This document shows, piece after piece, positions 9,358-17,971 of a stretch of 64,000 nt of DNA. The first letter of the stretch is position 1. Every line of letters begins with the position of its first letter. This DNA comes from Bacteroides sp. GM023 (GTDB lineage Bacteria; Bacteroidota; Bacteroidia; Bacteroidales; Bacteroidaceae), in contig NZ_JAAXGE010000002.1 of the NCBI RefSeq assembly GCF_014750685.1, forward strand, positions 868,001-932,000, written 5' to 3'. The notes beneath the pieces are model-generated. The model saw only the letters and a program-made list of their open reading frames with translations, was not told where the DNA came from and made no database searches. Both the position numbers and the translations under genes were made by a program.

Positions 9358-10584
9358 CTAGTTTAACTGGTTGATTAATGGGTGCTTTGTATGGGCGAAT
9401 AGTATCGCACTGTGAGAATCAGCTTTTTTCTCCAATTGATCGAATGTTCTTCGTCCCATTGCGCTATAATCGTATAGAGCTTTCAGGATGACACGCTTTG
9501 TTCCCCAGTTGTCTGCTTCGTCGTAAGCATTGTAAAGAAAACCTAAAGATTTATCTGTTTTCAGGTCTGCCACCGCCGTGATGATTTGTCGTTTCACCTC
9601 TTCCGGTTGCACATGATACATTTCAATCAACTTAGGTTCAATCTCTTTATATTTTAGTTTTCCTAAAGTTCTTATCGCTTCCCCCCGTATTTCCGTAGAA
9701 CGCGCATTGATTTGTTTTGCTAAAATCGGAGCGCTATCTGTTTCATTATATAACCTGATTTCATTAATGAAGAATATTTTCACATTTTCCTCGGCCGAAG
9801 TGTTTACCCATTTAATGAAACTTGGCGTATTGTAACCCACTTTCTTACGATGTTCGAGAATGGCATGTAATTCCATCATATCCCATTGCCTTAACTTCAT
9901 ACTAATATCTTCGTCGAAGAAACGGAACGGGTCTCCCTGACTTAACCACATATAAGTATAGCGTGCGGAGTTTCTCAATTCTATTTCGCGATGGTGGAGG
10001 AAACGAACCAATACAGCTTCGGAAGCATATCCATTGATAGACTGAATAAGTTTTAAAGATTGTATCTTGGATCTTTTGGAACCGAACTGTAGTTCACGTT
10101 CAAGAAAACGTGTTATCTGGAATACGGTTTGTATCGCTTGATAGTTAAGTTCATTGATTTCATCTTCGTGTATACTCTTTATTTCTGTTAAAAGTTGGGT
10201 GATGATGCGCAACTCGGTAGGCTTGGGACGTTTACGTGTATTATAGTCTAGCCTTTCTGCTATTTCTTCTTCACTCAATGTGCTTTTGTCCAGTGAAATA
10301 GCTTTCATCTCTTCATAATACTTATCGAAAGCTTTATTATACCTCCGTTTCTCTTTTCTTCTTTTAAAGATGCCGTATATGATATGAAATAACAGGAACA
10401 AGTACACGATAATGCAGAACATTACAGCGATTGAGCATATTCTTATGATCAAAGGATACCCAATAAACTTATAGTATATCCAATAGAAATAATATTCTAT
10501 GAAATCTATGCCAAATAAAACCTGATCCATTTCCCTCGAGATATTTATTAAAAAACTTGTAAATCCAAAACAAATGCCGTACAT
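9358..10584 (-). CDS. Membrane-anchored HEAT-repeat protein, first gene of the putative exopolysaccharide operon
   Basis: The 408-residue product has an N-terminal hydrophobic part with a clear transmembrane helix (about residues 48-72, ending in the basic FKRRKEKRR). A soluble region of HEAT-like alpha-helical repeats follows: ELRNSARYTYMWLS near 205 and EIRGEAIRTLGKLK near 295. Such repeats usually mediate protein contacts. With the basic stretch after the helix, the repeats should face the cytosol, next to the GT2 active site. A longer reading from the TTG at 10614 is possible. However, the probable -7 promoter element covers that codon, so the ATG at 10584 is the better start. It is separated from the GT2 gene by only 5 bp. 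A role as scaffold or regulator of the synthase is inference; no nucleotide-binding motif was seen. Confidence 0.75.
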   Translation of the reverse strand: MYGICFGFTSFLINISREMDQVLFGIDFIEYYFYWIYYKFIGYPLIIRICSIAVMFCIIVYLFLLFHIIYGIFKRRKEKRRYNKAFDKYYEEMKAISLDKSTLSEEEIAERLDYNTRKRPKPTELRIITQLLTEIKSIHEDEINELNYQAIQTVFQITRFLERELQFGSKRSKIQSLKLIQSINGYASEAVLVRFLHHREIELRNSARYTYMWLSQGDPFRFFDEDISMKLRQWDMMELHAILEHRKKVGYNTPSFIKWVNTSAEENVKIFFINEIRLYNETDSAPILAKQINARSTEIRGEAIRTLGKLKYKEIEPKLIEMYHVQPEEVKRQIITAVADLKTDKSLGFLYNAYDEADNWGTKRVILKALYDYSAMGRRTFDQLEKKADSHSAILFAHTKHPLINQLN

Positions 10585-10611
10585 TTGTTGTATTGTATGT
10601 TCTGCTATATG

Positions 10612-10619
10612 CAAAGATA
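10612..10619 (-). promoter_or_regulatory. Putative -7 element (TATCTTTG) for the HEAT-GT2-TPR-DUF4838-DUF1573 operon
   Basis: The minus strand reads TATCTTTG, an exact TAnnTTTG match. Transcription would begin about 20 nt before the ATG at 10584. This is why the longer TTG-initiated reading frame is rejected. A -33 TTTG was not found at the usual distance. Confidence 0.5.
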
Positions 10620-10754
10620 CTAAATAACTTGTATATATTATCCATTGTTCATGAACAGGGCTTTTGGGCTATGTTTTAGGGCTTATGATTATTTTCGATG
10701 GAAAGGATTGAAATTACAAATAGTGAGACTTAAAAAGCTATTAAGCGTTAAAGA

Positions 10755-10803
10755 TATTTTTGATTAGTTAACAAATGAGACCAGTTTATGCGAGTCATAT
10801 GAC
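10755..10803 (+). promoter_or_regulatory. Possible -7 element and palindrome upstream of the LruC-domain gene
   Basis: TATTTTTG at 10755-10762 fits TAnnTTTG. A perfect 10-nt palindrome, GTCATATGAC, lies at 10794-10803, flanked by two ATGCGA direct repeats (near 10789 and 10812). The palindrome would be in the leader about 50 bp before the ATG at 10856 and could be an operator; neither assignment is secure. Confidence 0.3.
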
Positions 10804-10855
10804 GTGATTTCATGCGAAACAAAAACAAACAATAATTTAAAATTTGGAATTTAAG

Positions 10856-12217
10856 ATGAAGATTAAAAGTTTGATGTTTGTCCTGATGGGGACAATGTTA
10901 GTAGGTACTTCGTGTTCAGATACGGAGTTAGAGAATGGAAAAGAGGGTTCGGGAACGGTTGATCCGGTAAAAGCTTCAGGGCTTGTGAGTGTGTATCTTG
11001 ATAAGAATGATCTGGAGGCGAGTCCACTTGCGGGTGATGTGCTTGTAGAAGGTTCTCGAGTGCTTACGTTGAATGTTCCTGCTGCTTGCGAGAAGGTGTA
11101 TATGAAATATAATACAGTTTCGGGAGCGGAAGCTATCAAAGAGTTTGCTTTATCTCCTGTTAGTCGTAGTGGAGATGCGCAGAATTTCAATTATGCAACG
11201 AATCGTTTGGCATCGGTTACATTGAAACTTCCTGAGGATGCGGTACAGCCGACAGATGAAACGGATGGTGGTTACCTTTTCTATCATAACACTGGTGTTG
11301 TTATGTTCGAAGATAGTTGGCCGACTCAACCGGGTTCATGGTATGACCAAGACTTCAATGACGTTGTTTTTGAGTATGACTTGAAGGTGACTGAATGTCA
11401 GAGTGAAGAACAAATGGAAAAGCAAGGAAGCAAGGAAGAATTGTTGCTTACTTTGGATGTTCGTGCGATAGGTGGAAGATATCCTACTCAATTAGGGGTT
11501 ATTTTGGAAGGCTTAGATAGTAAGTATGTAGATCTGATTTCTGCTAATATTATATTAAAGGGTGGCCAAGGAACAATGGAAAGCTTAGGAAAAGAGCTGC
11601 TTTCAACGAAGTCCAAAGTTACAGTTAATGTACCGAGTTGGAACTGGAGTAGTGATCCTGTAGGTGCAAGGAAACGATTTGCTATAGTGACAGTTGATAA
11701 AGCACCGGCTGAAGGTACAGTCATTCGATTGGATGGATTGTCCTCTTTGAGTGATAACAATCAGGATTTCTTCCAAGTAACTCAAGGAAAAGAAAGAATC
11801 GGTTTGCCTATGCTGCGTGCTGAAATCAGATTAATCGGTAAGGCTGATTTGAAAGATGCGGATAGAACAGCTCAGCTTGAAGCATTTAGAGCTCTTATTC
11901 TTGATACTCAGAGACAGAACTTCTTTATTGTTGGAAACGGTAAAGAAATACACATGAAGGGCTATAAGCCAACTTCTTCTTATCAGGCTGAATATGATGC
12001 ACTCGTTAATGCAGATAGTAAATTAGTTGGTGACTATTCTAATGCCGATGGCTATACTTGGGGTGTTAAGCTTCCAGTTGGAACCAAACATGCTCATGAA
12101 GGTGCATCCTTTAAAGAAGCATATACTGGCTTTATTAATTGGGTAAATACCAACGGTGTTGAAGATAAAGATTGGTATTTGAATCCTAATGCAGAGAAAA
12201 CCATAAGATATTGGTAA
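10856..12217 (+). CDS. LruC-domain lipoprotein (DUF4842-like)
   Basis: The 453-residue product has a signal peptide and lipobox VGTSC, then a linker rich in Gly/Thr. The segment around W162, WYDQDFNDVVFEYD, is the acidic Asp-rich motif of LruC/DUF4842 proteins, which often read F-E-D-x-W-P followed by D-F-N-D; here FEDSWP occurs just before it. The acidic cluster suggests calcium binding, but that is inference. LruC proteins take their name from a Leptospira outer-membrane lipoprotein and are abundant in Bacteroidetes, where their function is unclear. The ATG at 10856 is preferred over an upstream TTG at 10844. A strong terminator follows, so it is monocistronic and probably independent of the PL8 pair downstream. 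Confidence 0.75.
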   Translation: MKIKSLMFVLMGTMLVGTSCSDTELENGKEGSGTVDPVKASGLVSVYLDKNDLEASPLAGDVLVEGSRVLTLNVPAACEKVYMKYNTVSGAEAIKEFALSPVSRSGDAQNFNYATNRLASVTLKLPEDAVQPTDETDGGYLFYHNTGVVMFEDSWPTQPGSWYDQDFNDVVFEYDLKVTECQSEEQMEKQGSKEELLLTLDVRAIGGRYPTQLGVILEGLDSKYVDLISANIILKGGQGTMESLGKELLSTKSKVTVNVPSWNWSSDPVGARKRFAIVTVDKAPAEGTVIRLDGLSSLSDNNQDFFQVTQGKERIGLPMLRAEIRLIGKADLKDADRTAQLEAFRALILDTQRQNFFIVGNGKEIHMKGYKPTSSYQAEYDALVNADSKLVGDYSNADGYTWGVKLPVGTKHAHEGASFKEAYTGFINWVNTNGVEDKDWYLNPNAEKTIRYW

Positions 12218-12264
12218 TACAAATTCTCAGTCAATACGTTATTTGAGATATTTTGTACAATTTG

Positions 12265-12298
12265 AACCCCTCTTTTTTCGAAAAGAGGGGTTTCTTTG
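12265..12298 (+). terminator. Intrinsic terminator after the LruC-domain gene
   Basis: The 10-bp stem CCCCTCTTTT/AAAAGAGGGG (12267-12276 with 12281-12290) has a UUCG tetraloop and is followed by TTTCTTT. This is a textbook rho-independent terminator. Confidence 0.9.
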
Positions 12299-12332
12299 TA
12301 TCCGGAAGAACGATCTTTAAACTAATACCGTA

Positions 12333-13046
12333 ATGATGAAGCGATTTTTTATTAGCTACAGTCTGATTTCTTTTTTCTTTTTGAATAGTGTAGTGCTCTT
12401 TGCGCAACACGAAAACTCTTTTATACAGCATAAGAGTTCTTTTACGAAGCAATGGAAAATAGAAGATGAATCCAATGCTTTACAAATGATAGAGCGTGCA
12501 GATACATTGGAGCTGATTGTCCCCAGTGGCTTGACACTGTGGTATCAGCAACGCTTAACTGGTGATTATGAAATAAACTATCGCATCTGTATGGTGATGA
12601 AAGGCGGAAAGTACGATCGTTTGAGTGACCTGAATTGTTTTTGGGCTGCTAATGATCCTAAATATCCAAATGACCTTTTTGCACGCAGTGCATGGCGAAA
12701 TGGTGTCTTTAAAAACTACAATACATTAAACCTTTTCTACGTTGGATACGGGGGAAATGACAATTCTACGACCCGTTTCCGTCGTTACCAAGGCGAATAT
12801 TATGGAGTGGCGGACGATAAAGTAAAACCACTGCTGAATGAATATACGGATGCGCCACATCTACTTGCTCCCAATCAATGGTATCAAATTCGGATTCGGG
12901 TAAAAGAAGGAGTAACCACTTACTCGGTAAATGGAGAAGAACTTTTCCGTTATTCGATAACAGACGGTACGGGAGACGGACATTTCGGCTTACGTCTTTT
13001 GCAGAATCACGTGATGTTTACTGACTTTAAAGTGACTACATTCTAA
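12333..13046 (+). CDS. DUF6250-like secreted jelly-roll protein
   Basis: The 237-residue product has a signal peptide ending near LFAQ and then one domain rich in Trp, Tyr and Asn. WYQQRLTGDYEINYR is followed by LNCFWAANDP and by a C-terminal GDGHFGLRLLQNHVMFTDFKV strand pattern. That pattern is typical of concanavalin-like jelly rolls of the DUF1961/DUF6250 type, many of which accompany polysaccharide lyases. Whether it is an enzyme or a binding protein is not visible. It precedes the PL8 lyase gene by 36 bp on the same strand, so the two form a short operon. A glycosaminoglycan substrate is inferred from that partner only. It is unlikely to be a lipoprotein because no Cys follows the signal sequence. 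Confidence 0.65.
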   Translation: MMKRFFISYSLISFFFLNSVVLFAQHENSFIQHKSSFTKQWKIEDESNALQMIERADTLELIVPSGLTLWYQQRLTGDYEINYRICMVMKGGKYDRLSDLNCFWAANDPKYPNDLFARSAWRNGVFKNYNTLNLFYVGYGGNDNSTTRFRRYQGEYYGVADDKVKPLLNEYTDAPHLLAPNQWYQIRIRVKEGVTTYSVNGEELFRYSITDGTGDGHFGLRLLQNHVMFTDFKVTTF

Positions 13047-13082
13047 ACTTGCATATAGAAAATCTAATAAGATAATATACCC

Positions 13083-16000
13083 ATGATGAAACAACCTTTT
13101 ACCAGACTAGGAGTAATAACCCTATTATCCTTTTTATGTTCAGCATTTCTTCATGCACAAGTAGTGACGGACGAACGAATGTTCTCCTTTGAAGAACCAC
13201 AGGTGCCAAACTGTATTACGGCTATTGGATCTCAACTTTCCATTTCCGATGTACACTATAAAGACGGAAAACATTCGATGGAATGGGTATTTGAACCGGG
13301 TGCCGTATTGGAATTAAAGAAAGACCTGAAATTTGAAAAGAAAGATCCGACCGGTAAGGATCTGTATCTTTCTGCTTTTATAGTATGGATATATAATGAA
13401 GAACCCCAAGACGCCACTATCGAATTTGAATTCTTGAAAGACGGCAAGAAATGCACTTCGTTTCCTTTCGGAATCAATTTCAGCGGCTGGCGTGCCGCAT
13501 GGGTTTGCTATGAACGGGATATGCAAGGCACACCGGAAGAAGGCATGAACGAACTCCGCATTGTTGCTCCGAATTCAAAAGGACGCCTTTTCATCGATCA
13601 TTTAATCACTGCGACCAAGGTTGATGCCCGTCAGCAAACGGCCGATTTGCAAGTGCCTTTCGTAAATGCAGGAACCAACAATCATTGGCTGGTTGTCTAT
13701 AAACACTCTCTTTTGAAGCCGGACATTGAATTGACTCCTGTCAGTGAGATGCAAAAGAAAGAAATGCAACTACTGGAGAAGCGTTTCCGTGACATGAACT
13801 ATACGAAGAGTAAAATTGCGGATAAAGAAATTGAAACCATCCGTAAGAAATACGATTTCTATCAGATAACTTACAAAAATGGTAAGGTTTCGGGCGTACC
13901 TATTTATATGGTACGTGCTTCCGAAGCTTATGAACGAATCATACCGAACTGGAACAAGGATATGTTGACGAAGCTGGGGGTAGAGATGCGTGCTTACTTT
14001 GACTTGATGAAGAAAATTGCTGTTGTATATAATAGTAGTACGGAGAACTCGGATACTCAGAAAGAGATGAAGCAGAAGTTTATGGCTATGTATGACCATA
14101 TAACGGATCAGGGAGTGACTTATGGCAGTTGTTGGGGGAATATCCATCACTACGGATATAGTGTTCGTGGATTGTACCTGGCATATTTCCTGATGAAAGA
14201 CGTGCTCCGTGAAGCCGGTAAGTTGCAGGAAGCCGAACGCACATTGCGCTGGTATGCCATCACGAATGAAGTATATCCTAAGCCGGAGGGCAACGGTATT
14301 GATATGGACTCATTTAATACACAGACCACGGGACGCATCGCAAGTATCCTGATGATGGAAGATACACCGGAAAAGTTGCAATACCTGAAGTCTTTCTCCC
14401 GTTGGATTGATTATGGCTGCCGTCCTGCTCCGGGATTGTCCGGCTCGTTCAAAGTAGATGGCGCTGCTTTCCATCACCGTAATAATTATCCTGCTTATGC
14501 TGTTGGTGGTTTGGACGGAGCGACCAATATGATTTATTTGCTCAGTCAGACAGAGTTTGCTGTTTCAGAATTGGCGCATGAAACAGTGAGAAATGTATTG
14601 TTTGCTATGCGTTTCTACTGCAATAAATTGAATTTTCCTTTGTCAATGTCCGGCCGTCATCCCGATGGAAAGGGGAAATTAGTACCAATGCACTATGCAA
14701 TGATGGCTATGGCGGGAACTCCTGACGGAAAATCTGAGTTCGATAAAGAGATGGCAGCCGCCTATCTGCGTCTTGTTTCAGGCGATTCTTCCAAAGATCA
14801 GGAACCGGAATACATGCCGAAAGTTTCTAACGCACAGGAACGGAAGATTGCGAAGCTACTTGTAGAAAAAGGATTTCGTGCAGAATCTGATCCGCAAGGG
14901 AATTTAGCGCTTGGCTATGGTTGCGTATCCGTACAGCGTCGTGGCAACTGGTCGGCAGTGGCTCGTGGACATTCCCGCTACCTTTGGGCGGCAGAGCATT
15001 ATTTAGGACGCAATCTCTACGGTCGTTATTTGGCACATGGAAGCTTGCAAATCCTGACTGCAAAACCGGGGCAGAACGTTACTCTTGCCACAAGTGGATG
15101 GCAGCAGGAAGGTTTCGACTGGAATCGAATTCCGGGCGTGACTTCCATACATCTTCCGCTAGAACAGTTGAAAGCCAAAGTTTTGAATGTAGATACATTC
15201 TCCGGTATGGAAGAAATGCTCTATTCTGACGAAGCCTTTGCCGGCGGACTGTCACAACAGAAAGAAAATGGTAACTTCGGCATGAAGCTACATGAACATG
15301 ATAAGTACAATGGTTCTCACCGGGCACGCAAATCCTTCCATTTCATCGACGGAATGATTGTTTGCCTAGGTTCTGATATTGAAAATACGAATACTGAATA
15401 TCCTACTGAAACAACCGTATTCCAGTTGGCAGTAACTGACAAAGCAGGACATGATTACTGGAAAAACTATCAGAATGAAGATAAAACATGGGTTGACCAT
15501 TTAGGAACCGGATATTATGTGCCGATTGCAGCCAAGTTTGAGAAAAACTTTTCTCAGTATTCCCGTATGCAGGATACAGATAAGGAAACAAAAGGGGATT
15601 GGGTTTCATTAATTGTGGATCATGGAAAAGCTCCCAAAGGCGGAAGTTATGAATATGCCATCCTGCCGCAAACGGATGAGACTGCAATGAAAGCATTTAG
15701 TAAGAAACCTGCTTATAAAGTATTGAAACAGGATCGCAATGCTCATATTGTACAGTCATTAACCGATGATATATACTCTTATGTACTTTTTGAAACTCCT
15801 CAAACATCACTTCCCGGTGGATTATTGCAGCGTGCGGATACATCCTGCCTGGTGATGATTCATAAGGAATCTCCTAATAAAATCCTGTTGACTGTGGCAC
15901 AACCGGACTTGGCATTGTATCGTGGCGCAAGTGATGAAGCTTTTGATAAAGATGGAAAACGGATAGAGCGTAGTATTTATTCCCGTCCCTGGATCAAGAA

Positions 16001-16157
16001 CGAAAGTGGTGAGATACCAGTTACTGTCACTTTAAAAGGTTGTTGGAATGTAAAAGAAACTGCTTTCTGTAAAGTGATCTCGTCTGACAAAAAGCAGACT
16101 GTACTTCGCTTTACTTGTAAGGACGGAGCGAGTTTTGAAGTGGAACTGGAGAAGTAA
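13083..16157 (+). CDS. Chondroitin-sulfate ABC lyase-like polysaccharide lyase, family PL8
   Basis: The 1024-residue secreted protein has the layout of Proteus chondroitinase ABC I: signal peptide, N-terminal jelly roll (about 30-190), alpha/alpha toroid catalytic domain (about 200-590) and a long beta-sandwich part to the end. The catalytic tetrad of that enzyme (His501, Tyr508, Arg560, Glu653) has clear candidates here. H465 and Y472 lie in [13 protein letters not shown] with the same 7-residue spacing, R525 is in SMSGRHPDG, and E638 is in [14 protein letters not shown]. It should therefore break the hexosaminidic bond before uronic acid in chondroitin, dermatan or hyaluronan by beta-elimination, leaving unsaturated products. 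The preceding DUF6250-like gene is 36 bp away. It lies outside the SusC operon but close to it. No lipobox is present, so it may be periplasmic or released. Confidence 0.88.
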   Translation: MMKQPFTRLGVITLLSFLCSAFLHAQVVTDERMFSFEEPQVPNCITAIGSQLSISDVHYKDGKHSMEWVFEPGAVLELKKDLKFEKKDPTGKDLYLSAFIVWIYNEEPQDATIEFEFLKDGKKCTSFPFGINFSGWRAAWVCYERDMQGTPEEGMNELRIVAPNSKGRLFIDHLITATKVDARQQTADLQVPFVNAGTNNHWLVVYKHSLLKPDIELTPVSEMQKKEMQLLEKRFRDMNYTKSKIADKEIETIRKKYDFYQITYKNGKVSGVPIYMVRASEAYERIIPNWNKDMLTKLGVEMRAYFDLMKKIAVVYNSSTENSDTQKEMKQKFMAMYDHITDQGVTYGSCWGNIHHYGYSVRGLYLAYFLMKDVLREAGKLQEAERTLRWYAITNEVYPKPEGNGIDMDSFNTQTTGRIASILMMEDTPEKLQYLKSFSRWIDYGCRPAPGLSGSFKVDGAAFHHRNNYPAYAVGGLDGATNMIYLLSQTEFAVSELAHETVRNVLFAMRFYCNKLNFPLSMSGRHPDGKGKLVPMHYAMMAMAGTPDGKSEFDKEMAAAYLRLVSGDSSKDQEPEYMPKVSNAQERKIAKLLVEKGFRAESDPQGNLALGYGCVSVQRRGNWSAVARGHSRYLWAAEHYLGRNLYGRYLAHGSLQILTAKPGQNVTLATSGWQQEGFDWNRIPGVTSIHLPLEQLKAKVLNVDTFSGMEEMLYSDEAFAGGLSQQKENGNFGMKLHEHDKYNGSHRARKSFHFIDGMIVCLGSDIENTNTEYPTETTVFQLAVTDKAGHDYWKNYQNEDKTWVDHLGTGYYVPIAAKFEKNFSQYSRMQDTDKETKGDWVSLIVDHGKAPKGGSYEYAILPQTDETAMKAFSKKPAYKVLKQDRNAHIVQSLTDDIYSYVLFETPQTSLPGGLLQRADTSCLVMIHKESPNKILLTVAQPDLALYRGASDEAFDKDGKRIERSIYSRPWIKNESGEIPVTVTLKGCWNVKETAFCKVISSDKKQTVLRFTCKDGASFEVELEK

Positions 16158-16207
16158 TCCATTATTCTGCAGAAATAAACAAGAAAGGCTTATGCGCTTA
16201 TTATTCA

Positions 16208-16345
16208 GGATCTTGCAGTTTCCTTTAATTTCCAAACGAGGAAACTGTAGTTTCTCGGTGCGGATACTGTAGTTTCTCAACGAGGGAACGCTCGTATCCC
16301 GGTGTGGGAACTGGCGTTTCCTTACGGGAAACTGATTCTATCATT
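16208..16345. repeat. Degenerate 22-bp tandem array with a dyad in most units (array A)
   Basis: Starting at 16240 the sequence falls into units of exactly 22, 22 and 22 bp (16240-16261, 16262-16283, 16284-16305), a 20-bp unit (16306-16325) and a partial unit from 16326. A degenerate copy precedes them from 16208. Most complete units carry a short inverted repeat, for example GAAAC-TGTA-GTTTC in the first, and begin GGAAAC, GGATAC or GGGAAC. It lies in the gap between the convergent PL8 and porin genes and encodes nothing visible. The period is too short for CRISPR. Confidence 0.75.
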
Positions 16346-16414
16346 AAGTCATTCAAGAGTTAGATGACTTATCTTGGAGATGTAGTTATAATTAGAGGCT
16401 GGTTACTAAATAAG

Positions 16415-16634
16415 TTGTCACATTCTATTATTCTATACTGAATAAGTTTTCGCTATAACTCTCGACGGATGTCTTTAAGTAGTATATGAAGTCTTTGGAA
16501 TACGGCAGATAATAAAGAGTAGAGTGACAATAGAAAATTCATAAGTTTCTATTGTCACTCTATTATCACCGGCTATTGTCACTCCTTATTTATTGGTTAT
16601 TAGAATATTAACTCCAAAAAGTGACAAGTGACAA
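16415..16634. repeat. Cluster of six TTGTCAC/GTGACAA heptamers in the PL8-porin gap
   Basis: The heptamer TTGTCAC occurs at 16415, 16552 and 16576. Its complement GTGACAA occurs at 16524, 16621 and 16628, the last two directly abutting. The 508-bp gap from 16158 to 16666 thus holds array A, these heptamers, a long hairpin and a 12-nt palindrome CTCTACGTAGAG at 16654-16665. No gene was seen in it. Confidence 0.65.
16520..16562. terminator. 17-bp perfect hairpin, probable terminator or RNA processing site
   Basis: TAGAGTGACAATAGAAA at 16520-16536 pairs perfectly with 16546-16562 around a 9-nt loop. It lies between convergent genes, where a bidirectional terminator is expected. A clean U-tract is missing on both sides, so it may instead be a stable mRNA end or a protein-binding dyad. 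Confidence 0.5.
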
Positions 16635-16666
16635 TAAAAAGTAGAAAATGTAACTCTACGTAGAGG

Positions 16667-17920
16667 TTAGAACATAAACATGGCAACAGCAACAATGCGA
16701 TTGTTGCATACAGCATGAGTATCTATAATTTTTCCGTTAGATTCATTGAGCGAACCATACCATGCCGAGCTTAATGTATATTCCAAGCCAAATTTCCAGT
16801 GAGGTACGTTGTAAGTTAATTCAGCACCTGCTGTTACTAGTTGGTCGAGATTGGTTCCTGTTCCATACAGTTGGGTATGACCGATTGCTAAATCATCGCT
16901 TGTCCCCAGATTCTTAGCATAACCGACAAAGATTCCCGGTTTCCATTTCTGCCCGTAAACAACATTGAACCAAGAACTGGAAACACGTATCGGCGTATAT
17001 CTTTGTTCACCTGTACGCTCACTGATAGATTTAATACCAAACCCACCAAGACCGGAGGTTTGTGTAAGATTGGAGCCTAGAACACTTTTTGCACCGATGA
17101 ACCAGTCTTTATTTGTATATTTCACATGGGCTTCATAAGAGAGAGTAGTGATACGTTCATCTACTTTATATGTTTTTCCAGTTTCTCCTATAGACTCTGT
17201 GCGTGGTTTCAATGATAACAGCTCAATGCCCACACCAGCCAGTAAACCACCCTTCTTGTAGTCTGCTCCGACATAAATCTCAGGAACACAGCTTTTCTTT
17301 ATATACTCTTGACTTTTCTTACTTTTTGAAGGATTTTCAGAGTCGATGCCTTGAGACAAATACTGTGATTGCCATACGGCAGCTCCTGTGAGTTGAAAAT
17401 CACTATTGGTATAACGATAACGAATCTGCGGCGCACGACTGAACGGCTGGAAAGGCGCTCCAACGGAAAGATTAAGAATCTGCGGAGAAACATCCCCGAA
17501 CAACGGATGCCAGGTTTGACCGAGTAATAAAGCCGATTTCCCCCAATCCAAATTGAGATACGCATGGCGAAGACGGACTACCGAATAAGAACTGCCTGTA
17601 CCACGAAAGTCTACCTCCACTTTAGCGGAAGTCTTGGCTGTTCCCAGTTTAGGTCCGGCAACATCTACTCCCAAACGTGAATATAACGTATAGAAATTAC
17701 TATTCGCAGTTGAATTCAGATCATTTCCATCTTCGTCACGTACTTTATCTTTCGGATACATATAGAACAATCCGTCTACGGTTTCCTCATTGGCGCGACT
17801 ATTGTAGTAAAAGTCAGTGCGAATCTGTCCATAGAACTTGAATTTGAAGTCCTTCATCTGTGCAAAACTGCCCGAAACGGTTATCAGGCAAAGAAAGATT
17901 AGAATGTATTTTTTCATCAT
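16667..17920 (-). CDS. Outer-membrane beta-barrel porin-like protein
   Basis: The 417-residue product has a signal peptide (MMKKYILIFLCLITVSGSFAQ) and then a series of amphipathic beta-strands with many Tyr/Trp/Phe, ending in IVAVAMFMF with a terminal Phe, as outer-membrane barrels do. FKFYGQIRTDFYYNSR at the mature N-terminus and the GKSALLLGQTWHPLFGD segment recall the DcaP-like trimeric porins. No TonB plug domain is present, so passage should be passive. A longer frame from a TTG at 17944 is rejected because the signal peptide fits the ATG at 17920. It lies 51 bp downstream of the dihydrouridine synthase gene, with its own likely -7 box between them. Whether it serves the neighbouring glycan locus is not known. 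Confidence 0.75.
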   Translation of the reverse strand: MMKKYILIFLCLITVSGSFAQMKDFKFKFYGQIRTDFYYNSRANEETVDGLFYMYPKDKVRDEDGNDLNSTANSNFYTLYSRLGVDVAGPKLGTAKTSAKVEVDFRGTGSSYSVVRLRHAYLNLDWGKSALLLGQTWHPLFGDVSPQILNLSVGAPFQPFSRAPQIRYRYTNSDFQLTGAAVWQSQYLSQGIDSENPSKSKKSQEYIKKSCVPEIYVGADYKKGGLLAGVGIELLSLKPRTESIGETGKTYKVDERITTLSYEAHVKYTNKDWFIGAKSVLGSNLTQTSGLGGFGIKSISERTGEQRYTPIRVSSSWFNVVYGQKWKPGIFVGYAKNLGTSDDLAIGHTQLYGTGTNLDQLVTAGAELTYNVPHWKFGLEYTLSSAWYGSLNESNGKIIDTHAVCNNRIVAVAMFMF

Positions 17921-17941
17921 GTGCTTGTTTATAAACGGGCG

Positions 17942-17949
17942 CAAAATTA
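17942..17949 (-). promoter_or_regulatory. Putative -7 element (TAATTTTG) for the porin gene
   Basis: The minus strand reads TAATTTTG, an exact TAnnTTTG match, 22 bp before the porin ATG at 17920. It lies just after the end of the dus gene, so the porin can be transcribed separately. Confidence 0.45.
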
Positions 17950-17971
17950 CGTAAAATAACCGGCAATCGGC

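Noticed and set aside
10585..10614. TTG-initiated extension of the HEAT-repeat protein
   Set aside because: The TTG codon lies within the probable -7 element.
16208..16345. CRISPR array
   Set aside because: The period is 22 bp with degenerate units and no unique spacers of 30 bp or more; no cas gene lies nearby.
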